From: an uncultured Maribacter sp. | Lineage (GTDB): Bacteria; Bacteroidota; Bacteroidia; Flavobacteriales; Flavobacteriaceae | Direction: 5' to 3' | DNA length: 64,000 bases | Assembly (NCBI GenBank): GCA_947493885.1 | Contig: CANLTE010000005.1 | Coordinates: 124,001 to 188,000 of the forward strand | Shown here: piece by piece, positions 27,301 through 35,514 of the stretch | Layout: each line of letters starts with the position of its first letter | How positions within the stretch are numbered: the first letter of the stretch is position 1 | Program-made: the position numbers and the translations under genes | The notes under the pieces: model-generated | Database searches by the model: none | Seen by the model: the letters and a program-made list of their open reading frames with translations, nothing else | What the model was told of the DNA's origin: nothing

Positions 27301-27870
27301 TCAAAACCCTTAATCATTATGATTGCCATCTTCCTGAGTTTTATTGGTGTATTTGGAGGACTTATGGTTACTGGATGGCCCTTTGTTATTATGATGACCA
27401 TGATGGGAATTATATCTCTTGCTGGTATTGTTGTTAACAACGGAGTGGTGCTACTTGATTATACCCAAATATTAATAGATCGTAAAAAGGTTAAACTGGA
27501 TTTAGAAGACAAGGATCTTTTAACTAGAGATCAGATTACTAAAATTTTGGTAAAAGGTGGTAAAGCAAGGTTGCGTCCAGTATTACTAACCGCTATTACA
27601 ACAGTACTTGGTTTAATTCCACTGGCAATTGGATTAAATATAGATTTCTTCTCGCTATTTAGTGAGTTTAATCCAAAAATATATATGGGTGGTGATAATG
27701 TTATTTTCTGGGGGCCATTGGCGTGGACAGTTATTTTTGGATTAATTGTAGCCACATTCTTAACATTAATTATTGTTCCGGTATTATTTAATATTACCTA
27801 CAGAATAAAAATTTGGTTACGAGGAAAAAGAAAACCTGAACAGGTAGAAATATTAAAGCCCGCTGCATAA
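24376..27870 (+). CDS. RND-type multidrug efflux permease (AcrB/HAE1-like)
   Basis: The 1164-residue product has the RND layout: first helix (NPSVIYVMIAIFLWVG), large porter loop (PYPGNTAEDIERLITDPLE), helices 2-6, a second loop, helices 8-12. Helix 4 carries the proton-relay aspartate as GMLVDNGIVVVENVYR, with Asp-Asn where AcrB has Asp-Asp. The matching second-half helix reads AGIVVNNGVVLLDY. It is about 110 residues longer than AcrB, with an insertion around the first-half helix 6-7 region (residues about 500-600, TKKQLIRLSIILGGFGAF), which includes extra hydrophobic segments. Together with TolC and adaptor it forms a tripartite exporter of hydrophobic toxic compounds; the substrate is not predictable. 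Confidence 0.92.
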   Translation: MSKQKKNANKEFRLSSWAIDNPSVIYVMIAIFLWVGLKSYFAMPREDFPEIVETKIYVSTPYPGNTAEDIERLITDPLEDKLKNLSNVVKVTSTSQEDYAIITVEFDEELTVEQAKQKVKDEVDGEKAGEDWPTFNGAKVEPNVFDLNLSESFPIMNVNFTGDYPVEKLKEFAEYLEDKIENLPEVKQVDIRGAQEREVEVAVDVHKMMAAKVSFQDVLGAISNGNMTMSAGNIKTKEQRRTIRILGEINDPKELNEFVVKSESGAVYLRDIAEVTFGEEDKTTFAREYGENVVMLDVKKRSGKNMIEATTKIRELVKIAEKNYYPADLNISIVNDSSSRTLNQVDDLVNNIIFGIILVVTVLMFFLGFRNALFVGFAIPMSMFMSFMILSLMGYTLNTMILFGMIMGLGMLVDNGIVVVENVYRLMSEGMSRTEAAKKGIGEIAFPIIISTLTTVAAFVPLGLWPGIMGQFMKFFPITLSVVLGSSLFVAIFMNSMLVSQFMEVGEKVLTKKQLIRLSIILGGFGAFILIIGGQMRGLGTVMIVTAIMFWIYKYALKRWALHFQKNTMVRLENWYERRIQHALRGKNVYWYFGITVFTLIVVFMLFGMSMGSGRTKIEFFPDNTPNEIYAYIEYPQGTSIEKTNQITKAIEQRVYDVINQDKYVNGKENYLVESAISMVGEGAGNPFTDSGSAAELPHRGKVTISMREYKYRNGLDTEELRGEIQKTLTGIYPGVAISVEKDANGPPAGYPINIELEGSDYNELINSAENLRNFINTKNIPGIEELKIDVNKSKPSMQVVVDREKSGELGVGVGQVGQQLRRSLFGEKAGVYKKDGEDYDINVRFNAEKRYDINALFDQNIIFRDPANGQIKEIPVSAVASQRNSSGFSAIKHKNNKRIVTVYSGLTPGFTDATAIVAQIQKEMKGYKGIADDIAIDYTGQIEEQNKQMAFLVGAFFSGLGLIMLILIFQFGGISKPLIIMIAIFLSFIGVFGGLMVTGWPFVIMMTMMGIISLAGIVVNNGVVLLDYTQILIDRKKVKLDLEDKDLLTRDQITKILVKGGKARLRPVLLTAITTVLGLIPLAIGLNIDFFSLFSEFNPKIYMGGDNVIFWGPLAWTVIFGLIVATFLTLIIVPVLFNITYRIKIWLRGKRKPEQVEILKPAA

Positions 27871-27893
27871 TTGCTTTTTTTGTAGTGCTTTCA

Positions 27894-27936
27894 AAACAAA
27901 GCGAGCTAGATTATTATAATCTAGCTCGCTTTGTTT
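27894..27936. terminator. Long perfect hairpin terminating the efflux operon
   Basis: Arms of 20 bp (AAACAAAGCGAGCTAGATTA and its exact complement) close on the 3-nt loop TTA. The stem starts 23 bp after the pump stop and the last bases of the 3' arm form a TTTGTTT tract. It is a strong rho-independent terminator, near symmetric, so it could stop both strands. Confidence 0.9.
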
Positions 27937-28052
27937 ATAAAAATCCTTTTCTCACTCATATATTAACTTTATATGTATATATCATAATAAAGGTTAAAAT
28001 TTAGTGGTATTGCGTAAGTTGAGTTAAGAATCTCCGATTAAGTAATTATAAA

Positions 28053-28844
28053 ATGTACTCCTTTATAATGAAAAAAATAATGACATCCGCTTTTCTATTG
28101 TTGAGTTATGTTGCTTTGGTTTCATATGCTCACAACGCTACCAATTCGGAAGTTAAATCTGAAAATATCAGCGTAGAAAAATATCCTTCAGTCGTCGTAC
28201 TAGAATTGTTTACCTCACAAGGTTGCTCCAGCTGCCCTGCCGCTGATGTTTTATTAGAGGCCGCTAAAAACGAATATAAAAAGGAAGTTTTTGCATTATC
28301 ATATCATGTTGATTATTGGAATTATATTGGCTGGAAAGATCCATTTAGTAAAACGATCTATGCGCAAAAACAACGAGCTTATAACCAAAAATTTAAATAT
28401 AGAGGCAATTATACGCCAGAATTAGTGGTTAACGGAAAGGAACATTTGGTTGGTTCACATAAAAATAAAGTATATAATATAATCGCCAAGTACCAAAACA
28501 AAGTAAGTCCTAACAGCTTGTATATAGAAGATGTTACTGCCAAAGGAGAAAAAATAGAATTTACATATGTCGTTAAAGGACCTGTGGCGAACAAAAAACT
28601 AAAAGCTGTTTTGGTACTAGATAAACGAATAACAAAAGTAAATAAAGGTGAAAATAAAAATAGAGTGCTTAACAATAGTAATATCGTAATTGCCGAAAAA
28701 TACATTGTTAATCAAATAAAAAAAGGAAAAAGTAGTATTAAAATACCAAGCTTAGTAGAACCAAACGAAAAAATACAGCTAATGCTATTTGTCCAAACAG
28801 ATAATTATGACATTACGGCTGCGGATAAGAAAAGTATAAAATAA
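28053..28844 (+). CDS. DUF1223 family secreted thioredoxin-fold protein
   Basis: The 263-residue product has an N-terminal signal peptide (MTSAFLLLSYVALVSYAHN). The DUF1223 core follows: VVVLELFTSQGCSSCPAADVLL (a CSSC redox-type motif in a thioredoxin-like strand-turn), ALSYHVDYWNYIGWKDPF and GNYTPELVVNGKEHLVGS. DUF1223 proteins are predicted periplasmic thioredoxin-fold proteins of unknown substrate. ATG codons at 28053 and 28068 are both possible starts; the second (MKKIM) gives a more standard signal peptide. It is a single-gene unit flanked by strong terminators on both sides. Confidence 0.88.
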   Translation: MYSFIMKKIMTSAFLLLSYVALVSYAHNATNSEVKSENISVEKYPSVVVLELFTSQGCSSCPAADVLLEAAKNEYKKEVFALSYHVDYWNYIGWKDPFSKTIYAQKQRAYNQKFKYRGNYTPELVVNGKEHLVGSHKNKVYNIIAKYQNKVSPNSLYIEDVTAKGEKIEFTYVVKGPVANKKLKAVLVLDKRITKVNKGENKNRVLNNSNIVIAEKYIVNQIKKGKSSIKIPSLVEPNEKIQLMLFVQTDNYDITAADKKSIK

Positions 28845-28888
28845 ATAAACCCCGAACCTGTCATAGGTTCGGGGTTTATTTATTTTAT
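28836..28888. terminator. Bidirectional terminator between convergent genes
   Basis: A perfect 24-bp stem with the core AAACCCCGAACCT / AGGTTCGGGGTTT, a 5-nt loop (GTCAT) and AT-rich ends giving T tracts on both strands. It overlaps the stop codon of the DUF1223 gene and lies just before the convergent MORN gene end, so it serves both. Confidence 0.92.
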
Positions 28889-28900
28889 ATCGTATTTCAA

Positions 28901-29251
28901 CTATTTATTCAAAACCACTGCTTCTGAATTATTCCATTGAATTACGTTAGCAATTTCGTTATCATAAAAATCCACTTCTTTAAGGCTATTTTCTTCCCAA
29001 AAGAACCACTTACCAGTTTTTACACCATTAACATATGACCCCATTGCTATTTTCTTTCCAACCTCATTATACATTTTCCATTCTCCCTCAAGCTTTTGAT
29101 TTAAGAAATGACCAACCTGAGCTACTTCACCATTTTCATGAAAATAGGTAGCTTTTACCATTTCTCCGTCTTTTTCAAATTTTGGATTTATATCTTGAGC
29201 AAACACTCCAAACGAAAATGCAAGTGCTATAATTAGTATTATATTTTTCAT
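28901..29251 (-). CDS. Secreted MORN-repeat (YwqK-like) protein
   Basis: The 116-residue product has a signal peptide (MKNIILIIALAFSFGVFAQ). At least three MORN-type repeats of about 22 residues follow: ATYFHENGEVAQVGHF, GEWKMYNEVGKKIAMGSYVNG and GKWFFWEENSLKEVDFY. These are YwqK-like repeats. In Bacteroidota they are common in small exported proteins with no defined function; the antitoxin label attached to YwqK need not apply to an exported protein. No partner gene is adjacent, so it looks like a single-gene transcript. Confidence 0.82.
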   Translation of the reverse strand: MKNIILIIALAFSFGVFAQDINPKFEKDGEMVKATYFHENGEVAQVGHFLNQKLEGEWKMYNEVGKKIAMGSYVNGVKTGKWFFWEENSLKEVDFYDNEIANVIQWNNSEAVVLNK

Positions 29252-29566
29252 AATATGTTTGTTTTAAATTAAACTTTTCATAACATTAACGATGCTAAGT
29301 TACAAAATATTGTCATCTAAACCATATTAAATTAACTATTAGTTTACATTAAATTAACATTGACTGCGTAACCTACTGATAATAAATTACTTAGCTCTCC
29401 TTAAAAAATTAACATTGAAAACAAATGAATTCTCCACATCTATTTATTTTGCTTTTCATCCTTTTTAAAAACTTCTTTTTTTAAAGACAAATGCATAGAG
29501 ATTAATTGCAGCAATACTTTAAGCTTATCATGATACTTCTTACATTTGCCATTTAAATTAAATTAG
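29252..29566. other. Intergenic region between MORN gene and aspS
   Basis: This is a 315-bp AT-rich divergent spacer with no convincing small ORF or hairpin. It holds the aspS promoter element at 29541-29548 and presumably the minus-strand promoter of the MORN gene. The sequence TTAAATTAAC occurs in several variants around 29327-29360, without clear periodicity. Confidence 0.5.
29541..29548 (+). promoter_or_regulatory. -7 promoter element of aspS
   Basis: TACATTTG matches TAnnTTTG exactly and ends 18 bp before the aspS ATG, giving a leader of about 12 nt. A properly spaced TTG is not obvious. Confidence 0.5.
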
Positions 29567-31315
29567 ATGTATAGAAGTCATACCTGTGGTGAAATAAGAA
29601 TGTCCCATGTAGATCAAAAAGTAACGCTTTCTGGCTGGGTTCATAAAACTAGAGACAAAGGTTTTGTTGTTTGGGTAGATCTTCGAGATCGTTACGGAAT
29701 TACGCAACTGGTATTTGATGAGGAGCGCACCGACAAATCTCTTTTGGAAAAAGCAAGAAGCTTAGGGCGTGAATTTGTAGTTCAGGTAAAAGGATCTGTA
29801 ATTGAACGTGCTTCTAAAAACAGCAATATTCCAACTGGTGACATTGAAGTTTTGGTTACCGAACTTACCATATTAAATATCTCTCAGACTCCTCCTTTTA
29901 CTATCGAAGATAATACCGATGGTGGAGAGGATTTACGAATGAAGTACCGTTATATTGACATTCGCAGAAATCCAGTTAAAGAAAATCTCATATTTAGAAG
30001 TAAAGTAGCCATTGAGGTAAGAAAATATTTAGCAGAAAAAGGGTTTATTGAAGTTGAAACTCCATATTTAATTAAATCTACTCCTGAAGGCGCTAGAGAC
30101 TTTGTTGTTCCAAGTAGAATGAATGAAGGACAATTTTATGCACTTCCACAATCTCCACAAACCTTTAAACAATTACTTATGGTTGGAGGTATAGATAAAT
30201 ACTTTCAAATTGTAAAGTGTTTCAGAGATGAAGATTTAAGAGCCGATAGACAACCTGAATTTACTCAGATTGATTGTGAAATGGCCTTTGTTGAGCAAGA
30301 AGATATATTAAGTGCTTTTGAAGGTTTAACACGTCACCTTTTAAAAGAAATTAAAGGCATTGATACTGGAGATTTTCCAAGAATGACTTTTGACGATGCC
30401 ATGAAAAAATATGGTAACGACAAACCTGATATTCGTTTTGGGATGGAGTTTGGCGAATTAAACGAAGTTGCACAGCATAAAGATTTTAACGTATTTAATA
30501 GTTCCGAGTTAGTAGTTGGCATTGCTGTGCCAGGCGCTTCATCATATACCAGAAAACAAATTGACGCTTTAATTGATTGGGTTAAGAGACCTCAAGTTGG
30601 AGCAAAAGGAATGGTATACGTAAAATGCAATGAAGACGGTACTTATAAATCATCTGTTGACAAATTTTACGACCAAGAAGACTTAGCCAAATGGGCAGAA
30701 AAAACTGGAGCAAAAGCAGGTGACTTAATCTGTGTACTTTCTGGTAAAACAAATCATACTAGAGCACAATTAAGTGCCTTGCGTATGGAATTAGCTGAAC
30801 GTTTAGAATTACGTAATCCTAATGAATTTGCTCCACTATGGATAATAGACTTTCCGCTCTTAGAGTTAGATGAAGAAACTGGACATTACCATGCAATGCA
30901 CCACCCTTTTACTTCTCCAAAACCAGGACAATTAGAATTATTAGACACAGACCCAGGAGCTGTAAAAGCAAATGCATACGATTTAGTTTTAAACGGAAAC
31001 GAAATTGGAGGTGGCTCTATTCGTATTCATGATAAAGAAATACAGTCAATAATGTTTAAACACCTTGGGTTTACTCCAGAGGAAGCAAAAGCCCAGTTTG
31101 GCTTTTTAATGGATGCTTTTGAGTATGGAGCACCCCCACATGGTGGTATTGCCTTTGGTTTAGACAGGTTAGTTTCCATTCTAGGTGGTCAGGAAACCAT
31201 TCGAGATTTTATTGCATTCCCTAAAAATAATAGTGGAAGAGATGTAATGATTGATGCTCCTGCAACGATTGACGAAGAACAGTTAAAAGAATTAAATCTT
31301 AAATTGGATTTATAA
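29567..31315 (+). CDS. aspS: Aspartyl-tRNA synthetase
   Basis: This is the 582-residue class II synthetase of the bacterial type. The N-terminal OB-fold anticodon domain comes first (residues 1-105: [26 protein letters not shown]). The catalytic core has motif 1 ([30 protein letters not shown]), motif 2 ([24 protein letters not shown], split here) and motif 3 ([10 protein letters not shown]). A GAD insertion domain sits at about residues 285-420, as in bacterial enzymes. It charges tRNA-Asp with aspartate. The length is normal. A terminator follows 23 bp after the stop. Confidence 0.97.
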   Translation: MYRSHTCGEIRMSHVDQKVTLSGWVHKTRDKGFVVWVDLRDRYGITQLVFDEERTDKSLLEKARSLGREFVVQVKGSVIERASKNSNIPTGDIEVLVTELTILNISQTPPFTIEDNTDGGEDLRMKYRYIDIRRNPVKENLIFRSKVAIEVRKYLAEKGFIEVETPYLIKSTPEGARDFVVPSRMNEGQFYALPQSPQTFKQLLMVGGIDKYFQIVKCFRDEDLRADRQPEFTQIDCEMAFVEQEDILSAFEGLTRHLLKEIKGIDTGDFPRMTFDDAMKKYGNDKPDIRFGMEFGELNEVAQHKDFNVFNSSELVVGIAVPGASSYTRKQIDALIDWVKRPQVGAKGMVYVKCNEDGTYKSSVDKFYDQEDLAKWAEKTGAKAGDLICVLSGKTNHTRAQLSALRMELAERLELRNPNEFAPLWIIDFPLLELDEETGHYHAMHHPFTSPKPGQLELLDTDPGAVKANAYDLVLNGNEIGGGSIRIHDKEIQSIMFKHLGFTPEEAKAQFGFLMDAFEYGAPPHGGIAFGLDRLVSILGGQETIRDFIAFPKNNSGRDVMIDAPATIDEEQLKELNLKLDL

Positions 31316-31338
31316 ATTCAGACTCTATAGTATTATTT

Positions 31339-31369
31339 AAAAAATCCCGCTTGTTAAGTGGGATTTTTT
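31339..31369 (+). terminator. Rho-independent terminator after aspS
   Basis: AAAAAATCCCGCTT, loop GTT, AAGTGGGATTTTTT with one G-T pair, ending in six T. It stands between the aspS stop and the ClC gene, 15 bp before the latter, so the ClC gene must use a promoter overlapping it or depend on read-through. Confidence 0.85.
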
Positions 31370-31384
31370 AATACTTTTATATAA

Positions 31385-33169
31385 ATGCCCGCACAAAAAA
31401 AAAGTCTTTTTAAACGAGTTCTTATATGGAGATACAAACATATTTCCAATAAAACTTTTGTGTACTACTTAAGCATTATTGTTGGTTTTCTTGCAGGTCT
31501 CGCGGCCGTTACATTAAAGAACATTACATATTTTATTGAAGCTTCTTTAGAACAAGGAATCATAATTTCCAGAAACCAACTTTATTTTATACTTCCTATC
31601 GTCGGCTTAACACTTGTTTTTTTCTACGTAAAATACGTTCATAAAGAAAAGCTTCAGCATGCAATTTCATACATATTGTTTTCCTTATCCAAAAACAAAG
31701 GATTAATTCCCTCAAAGCAAATATATACTTCATTAATAACCGCCCCTTTAACCGTTGGTTTTGGAGGTTCTGTTGGATTACTTGGCCCTGCCGTAGCCTC
31801 AGGAGCTGCCATAAGCTCTAACCTTGGAAAACTATTTCATGTAAATGCAAAAACCCGTTCGCTACTCATAGCTTGTGCCTCGGCTGGTGCAATAGCTTCG
31901 GTTTTTCAATCTCCGATTGCAGCTATCATTTTCGCTGTGGAGGTTTTTAGTATGGATTTAACCATGCTCTCAATGCTTCCATTACTACTAGCCTCCATAT
32001 CTGGAGTGCTTACCTCCTATTTTTTTCTTGGGAACGAGGTACTTTTTAATTTTACCATTTCAGAGGATTTTGCTGTAAAAGACACGCTCTTCTATATTAT
32101 TTTAGGTGTAGGTACAGCTTTTGCCTCTATTTATTTTACAAAAATGTACTTTAGAATTATTAAGCTTTTTAAACCCTTAAAAAGCCCAAAATATAGATTG
32201 TTAGTAGGCGGTATTTTTATAGGAGGAATGCTATATCTAATACCCCCTTTATACGGTGAAGGCTTTGGATTTATAAATCATTTGTTAGAGGGCAACCACA
32301 CCGACGCTATTGGTAAAAATCCATTTGACAATTATATGAATAACATTTGGGTGGTAATAGCACTTCTTTTTGGTATTACCATTTTTAAAGCTGTTGCAAT
32401 GACAACTACACTTGCTGCTGGTGGCGCTGGCGGAATTTTTATTCCAACTATGGTAATGGGTAGTGCCTTAGGAAACGTAGTAGCAAAGATTATCAACAAT
32501 ATTGGTTTAGGTTTCTCCGTGTCCGAAAGTAATTTTACACTAATTGGGATGGCTGGACTTATTGCTGGAGTGCTTCATGCTCCACTTACTGCTATATTTT
32601 TAATTGCTGAAATCACCGGTGGATATGGGCTTTTTGTTCCTCTAATGATAACCGCTTCTATATCCTATTTAATTACAAAAAATACCATTAACCATACTAT
32701 TTATACAAGAGAATTAGCACAAAGTGGTGCTTTATTAACCCATGATAAAGACCAAACTGTATTAACATTAATGCAACTTGATGATGTAATCGAAGACAAT
32801 TTTAAGCAAATTCACCCTGAAATGACTCTTGGTAATATGTTGCATGAATCCGTTGCAAAGTCTACCCGAAACATTTTTCCTGTAGTAGATGATGCGCAAG
32901 TTCTTGTGGGCATAGTTCTGCTAGATGATATACGAGAATTTATGTTTGATACTAAATTATACAAAAAAACTACGGTAGAAACCTATATGCATCGTCCTCC
33001 GGACCAAATAATTTACGAAAAGGACAATATGCAAACGGTAATGCAAAAATTTCAGGATAGTGGTGCTTGGAATTTACCCGTTATAAAACATGGAAAATAT
33101 TTAGGATTTGTATCAAAATCTAAACTTTTAACAGCGTATAGAAGAGAACTTATTAATTTTACCAAATGA
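31385..33169 (+). CDS. ClC-family chloride channel/transporter with CBS domains, lacking the gating glutamate
   Basis: The 594-residue product has the ClC membrane core (residues about 25-440) and a cytoplasmic tail with two CBS domains (about 455-590: FKQIHPEMTLGNMLHES, and YMHRPPDQIIYEKDNMQTVMQKF). At the position of the conserved GxEGP motif the sequence is GSVGLLGPAVASGAA, so the gating glutamate (E148 in E. coli ClC) is Leu133. The internal proton-glutamate position reads FAVEVFS (Glu186-Val187), so E203 is replaced by valine. In the family, loss of these residues uncouples proton exchange, so a passive anion channel is inferred. It overlaps the next small gene by 4 bp. Confidence 0.88.
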   Translation: MPAQKKSLFKRVLIWRYKHISNKTFVYYLSIIVGFLAGLAAVTLKNITYFIEASLEQGIIISRNQLYFILPIVGLTLVFFYVKYVHKEKLQHAISYILFSLSKNKGLIPSKQIYTSLITAPLTVGFGGSVGLLGPAVASGAAISSNLGKLFHVNAKTRSLLIACASAGAIASVFQSPIAAIIFAVEVFSMDLTMLSMLPLLLASISGVLTSYFFLGNEVLFNFTISEDFAVKDTLFYIILGVGTAFASIYFTKMYFRIIKLFKPLKSPKYRLLVGGIFIGGMLYLIPPLYGEGFGFINHLLEGNHTDAIGKNPFDNYMNNIWVVIALLFGITIFKAVAMTTTLAAGGAGGIFIPTMVMGSALGNVVAKIINNIGLGFSVSESNFTLIGMAGLIAGVLHAPLTAIFLIAEITGGYGLFVPLMITASISYLITKNTINHTIYTRELAQSGALLTHDKDQTVLTLMQLDDVIEDNFKQIHPEMTLGNMLHESVAKSTRNIFPVVDDAQVLVGIVLLDDIREFMFDTKLYKKTTVETYMHRPPDQIIYEKDNMQTVMQKFQDSGAWNLPVIKHGKYLGFVSKSKLLTAYRRELINFTK

Positions 33170-33417
33170 AATACCTAATCACCATAGTACTCTTATTATC
33201 AATAGGTTCTATACTATATGGTTTTTCTATTTTAGAAGAACAAACTTCACTTGGTCATAAATTTATAGGTTCTGGAACCGTTGGTATTTTTTTGGTAGCT
33301 ATGCCTCTTTTTTTAATCATGGCTAGTAAAGGAAAAAAAATGAAAGACTACATGCTTACTAATGAAAAAATACGAGAAATGCAGGAAAAAGAAACCAGGA
33401 ATACTGATAACCAATGA
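33166..33417 (+). CDS. Small two-helix membrane protein coupled to the ClC gene
   Basis: The 83-residue product has two hydrophobic helices (residues 3-19, YLITIVLLLSIGSILYGF, and about 38-54, GTVGIFLVAMPLFLIMAS). A charged C-terminal tail rich in Lys and Glu follows. It overlaps the ClC stop with an ATGA, implying translational coupling. I know no function. Proteins of this shape next to channels could be accessory subunits, but that is speculation. Confidence 0.75.
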   Translation: MKYLITIVLLLSIGSILYGFSILEEQTSLGHKFIGSGTVGIFLVAMPLFLIMASKGKKMKDYMLTNEKIREMQEKETRNTDNQ

Positions 33418-33502
33418 TTTCTATTTTAATTTTTCAAAGTAATACACTTTAGAAATGCTTAAAAATTTATAAATTAGAGCATAAACTATAATATTTATTT
33501 TG

Positions 33503-33697
33503 ATGACCGGTACAGTAAAATTCTTTAATGGATCCAAAGGATATGGATTTATTACCAACGATGACACAGGAAAAGACATCTTTGTTCATGCAACCGCTTT
33601 AAACGGCATTGAGCTTAATGAAGGCGATAAAGTAAGCTATGTTGAAGAAGAAGGAAGAAAAGGCATGGTTGCAGGACAAGTCGAAATTATAGAGTAA
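33503..33697 (+). CDS. Cold-shock domain protein (CspA-like)
   Basis: The 64-residue product (MTGTVKFFNGSKGYGFITND) is a single cold-shock domain with both RNA-binding motifs, KGYGFI (RNP1) and DIFVHATAL (RNP2). It ends GMVAGQVEIIE. I start at the ATG at 33503 rather than the TTG immediately before it. Such proteins bind single-stranded RNA and act as RNA chaperones. The 85-bp upstream region is AT-rich. A terminator hairpin follows at 33721. Confidence 0.95.
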   Translation: MTGTVKFFNGSKGYGFITNDDTGKDIFVHATALNGIELNEGDKVSYVEEEGRKGMVAGQVEIIE

Positions 33698-33720
33698 TCT
33701 CAGTTATTTTATGCGACATC

Positions 33721-33747
33721 ACACCACCTAATACGTGGTGTTTTTTT
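33721..33747 (+). terminator. Rho-independent terminator of the cold-shock gene
   Basis: ACACCAC, 7-nt loop, GTGGTGT, followed by a run of six further T. It also overlaps the last codon of the convergent tadA gene. Confidence 0.85.
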
Positions 33748-34189
33748 AATCTCTTTTTTTCGAAAAAAACGCTCTCAGCAAATCTCCACATTCGTTTTCC
33801 ATAACACCACCTTCAATTTTAGTTTTTGGATGTAGTTTAGTTCCCAAGGCTCCACAACCTCTTTCAGGGTCTTTTGCTCCATAAACAATTCTCGAAATTT
33901 GGCTCCAATACAAAGCCCCTGCGCACATTTGGCAAGGCTCCAAAGTAACATACAATGTGCAATCTTTTAAATATTTGCCTCCTAAAAAGTTAGCTGCAGA
34001 TGTTATCGCCTGCATTTCGGCATGGGCCGTAACATCATTCAATTGCTCTGTTAAATTATGTGTTCTAGCAATTATTCGGTCTTTTATCACAATTACAGCA
34101 CCTACTGGAATTTCACCATCATCAAAAGCATATTGCGCTTCCTGCAAAGCTTTTTTCATAAAGTAAGAATCGTCAAAAGGTTGTATCAT
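33746..34189 (-). CDS. tadA: tRNA-specific adenosine deaminase
   Basis: The product has 147 residues from MIQPFDDSYFMKKALQEA. I rejected the upstream in-frame ATG at 34249 because the promoter element at 34214-34221 lies between the two. The zinc-dependent deaminase motifs are present: HAEMQ (metal His and catalytic Glu) and PCQMC (two metal cysteines), plus GEIPVGAVIV. TadA converts adenosine-34 to inosine in the tRNA-Arg wobble position. The protein ends LLRAFFSKKRD, as in close homologues. Confidence 0.94.
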   Translation of the reverse strand: MIQPFDDSYFMKKALQEAQYAFDDGEIPVGAVIVIKDRIIARTHNLTEQLNDVTAHAEMQAITSAANFLGGKYLKDCTLYVTLEPCQMCAGALYWSQISRIVYGAKDPERGCGALGTKLHPKTKIEGGVMENECGDLLRAFFSKKRD

Positions 34190-34213
34190 GTTATATTTTA
34201 AATGGCAATCGCA

Positions 34214-34221
34214 CAAATTTA
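34214..34221 (-). promoter_or_regulatory. -7 promoter element of tadA
   Basis: Reads TAAATTTG on the minus strand, an exact TAnnTTTG. The start site would be near 34207, about 18 nt before the chosen tadA ATG, which supports that start. Confidence 0.5.
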
Positions 34222-34233
34222 AAGATTTCAAGC

Positions 34234-34263
34234 ATAAAAAAACCCTCAACGAAAAGTTGAGGG
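34234..34263 (-). terminator. Terminator of the lipoprotein gene at 34289-35377
   Basis: CCCTCAAC / GTTGAGGG, an 8-bp perfect stem with a 5-nt loop; on the minus strand it is followed by a run of seven T. It lies 26 bp downstream of the lipoprotein stop. Confidence 0.88.
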
Positions 34264-34288
34264 CTTAATTAAGTTATAAGCTTAACTA

Positions 34289-35377
34289 TTATTTTGTAAA
34301 ATAGTATTTTGCAGTTTCATCACCGAAAGTTTCTATAATGATTAAGGAATTTCCGTCTAATTCCGCTTTACCGTCAAAAATTAATTCTCCTTGCCCTGCT
34401 TCATTAACATCTTCTTCGGTTTCTCCTTCAAACAACTCCTTATACTTATATTCAACTAAAGTCAACCTTTTTGTTTCAGCTACATATGCCCAGTTTCCTT
34501 CAGATTCATATCTATAATCATATTTTAAGTACTTAGGTTCACATGATTCTTCAAAAGCTTCTTCATCTAGAGTTTCATCTTCACCCTTTTGATCTATATA
34601 AAAAGTGCCATCGGCATTCAAATTTAAATAAGTATATTCATAAGTTTCACATTCAGTAACTTCAACATACATACCCGTTTGTGAACAATACTCTTGGTAA
34701 TCGTCACAATCTTTTTCTCCGATAACATCAGTATATATCTCCATTCCGTAAAAATCTTCAATTTTTGACATACTCCACTTAGCAACTACATCGTTATTTC
34801 CTCCCCAACTCTCTACAGTAACACAAACCTCTTGCGGATTACTAATGTTTCCTTGTTCATCATAAACACAAATTTCATAACAAAAAGTTCCTGGTTCAAT
34901 ATTAACATCAAAATCAACGTCTAAAGTAACATCGCTATCTTCCTTAGATTTACTTAACTTATTATGTTTTTTACTATCGGATTTTATCGCTTTTTTTCCA
35001 GAATAATTAGATGCAACATTTACATCATAATAGCTATCAGATACTGTTCCGTCGTTTTCTTTGAAACGAATGTATGCTCCGGTTACATTTGCATCTGAAT
35101 CAATAGAAATATTAAATCCTTCACCCAGTAAAGCCGTTTTTGAAGTATTTGATATATCTAACGATATTGCCCCATTTGGTGTAGGTGGTTCTCCGTTTTC
35201 TTTAGTAGCTCCTTTAATAACTACGTTATCAGAAACAACATTGGCTTCAAGAGGTCTACTTTCTAATTCTTCAGCTTGTTGCTCAAGCTCTTCGGCAATA
35301 TTATTTGCTTCATCTTTTCCACATGCAGCAACAATTAACAAAGCTGCCATTACAGCACTTCTTAAAATAATTTTCAT
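34289..35377 (-). CDS. Hypothetical acidic lipoprotein, 362 aa
   Basis: The product has a lipoprotein signal (MKIILRSAVMAALLIVAACG, Cys19) and a Glu-rich coil (NNIAEELEQQAEELESR). Next is a beta-rich domain (about residues 60-200) that ends in a paired-cysteine strand region, FCYEICVYDEQGNISNPQEVCV, here read as separate strands. The C-terminal part (about 200-362) resembles the lipocalin-like domains common in Bacteroidota lipoproteins (WSMSKIEDFYG, LNLNADGTFYIDQKG). It is very acidic throughout. I do not recognise a named family. It is a single-gene unit with a terminator directly downstream. Confidence 0.7.
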   Translation of the reverse strand: MKIILRSAVMAALLIVAACGKDEANNIAEELEQQAEELESRPLEANVVSDNVVIKGATKENGEPPTPNGAISLDISNTSKTALLGEGFNISIDSDANVTGAYIRFKENDGTVSDSYYDVNVASNYSGKKAIKSDSKKHNKLSKSKEDSDVTLDVDFDVNIEPGTFCYEICVYDEQGNISNPQEVCVTVESWGGNNDVVAKWSMSKIEDFYGMEIYTDVIGEKDCDDYQEYCSQTGMYVEVTECETYEYTYLNLNADGTFYIDQKGEDETLDEEAFEESCEPKYLKYDYRYESEGNWAYVAETKRLTLVEYKYKELFEGETEEDVNEAGQGELIFDGKAELDGNSLIIIETFGDETAKYYFTK

Positions 35378-35514
35378 GATTTTTGGTGGTTTATTTAATT
35401 ATGTATTAGGTACTTTAACGATTAGAATTATCGAATATTGTCTCCGACTATTATTTGTGGAAAAATTCTCATGACAACTAAAAAACGTAGCTTTGCTATT
35501 CCTTAGGTTTAACT

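Noticed and set aside
28901-29251. Toxin-antitoxin role for the YwqK-like MORN protein
   Set aside because: It has a signal peptide and no adjacent toxin-like gene; the antitoxin label comes only from the family name.
34190-34249. Upstream ATG of tadA
   Set aside because: The extra 20 residues are unlike TadA N-termini and the promoter element lies between the two ATGs.
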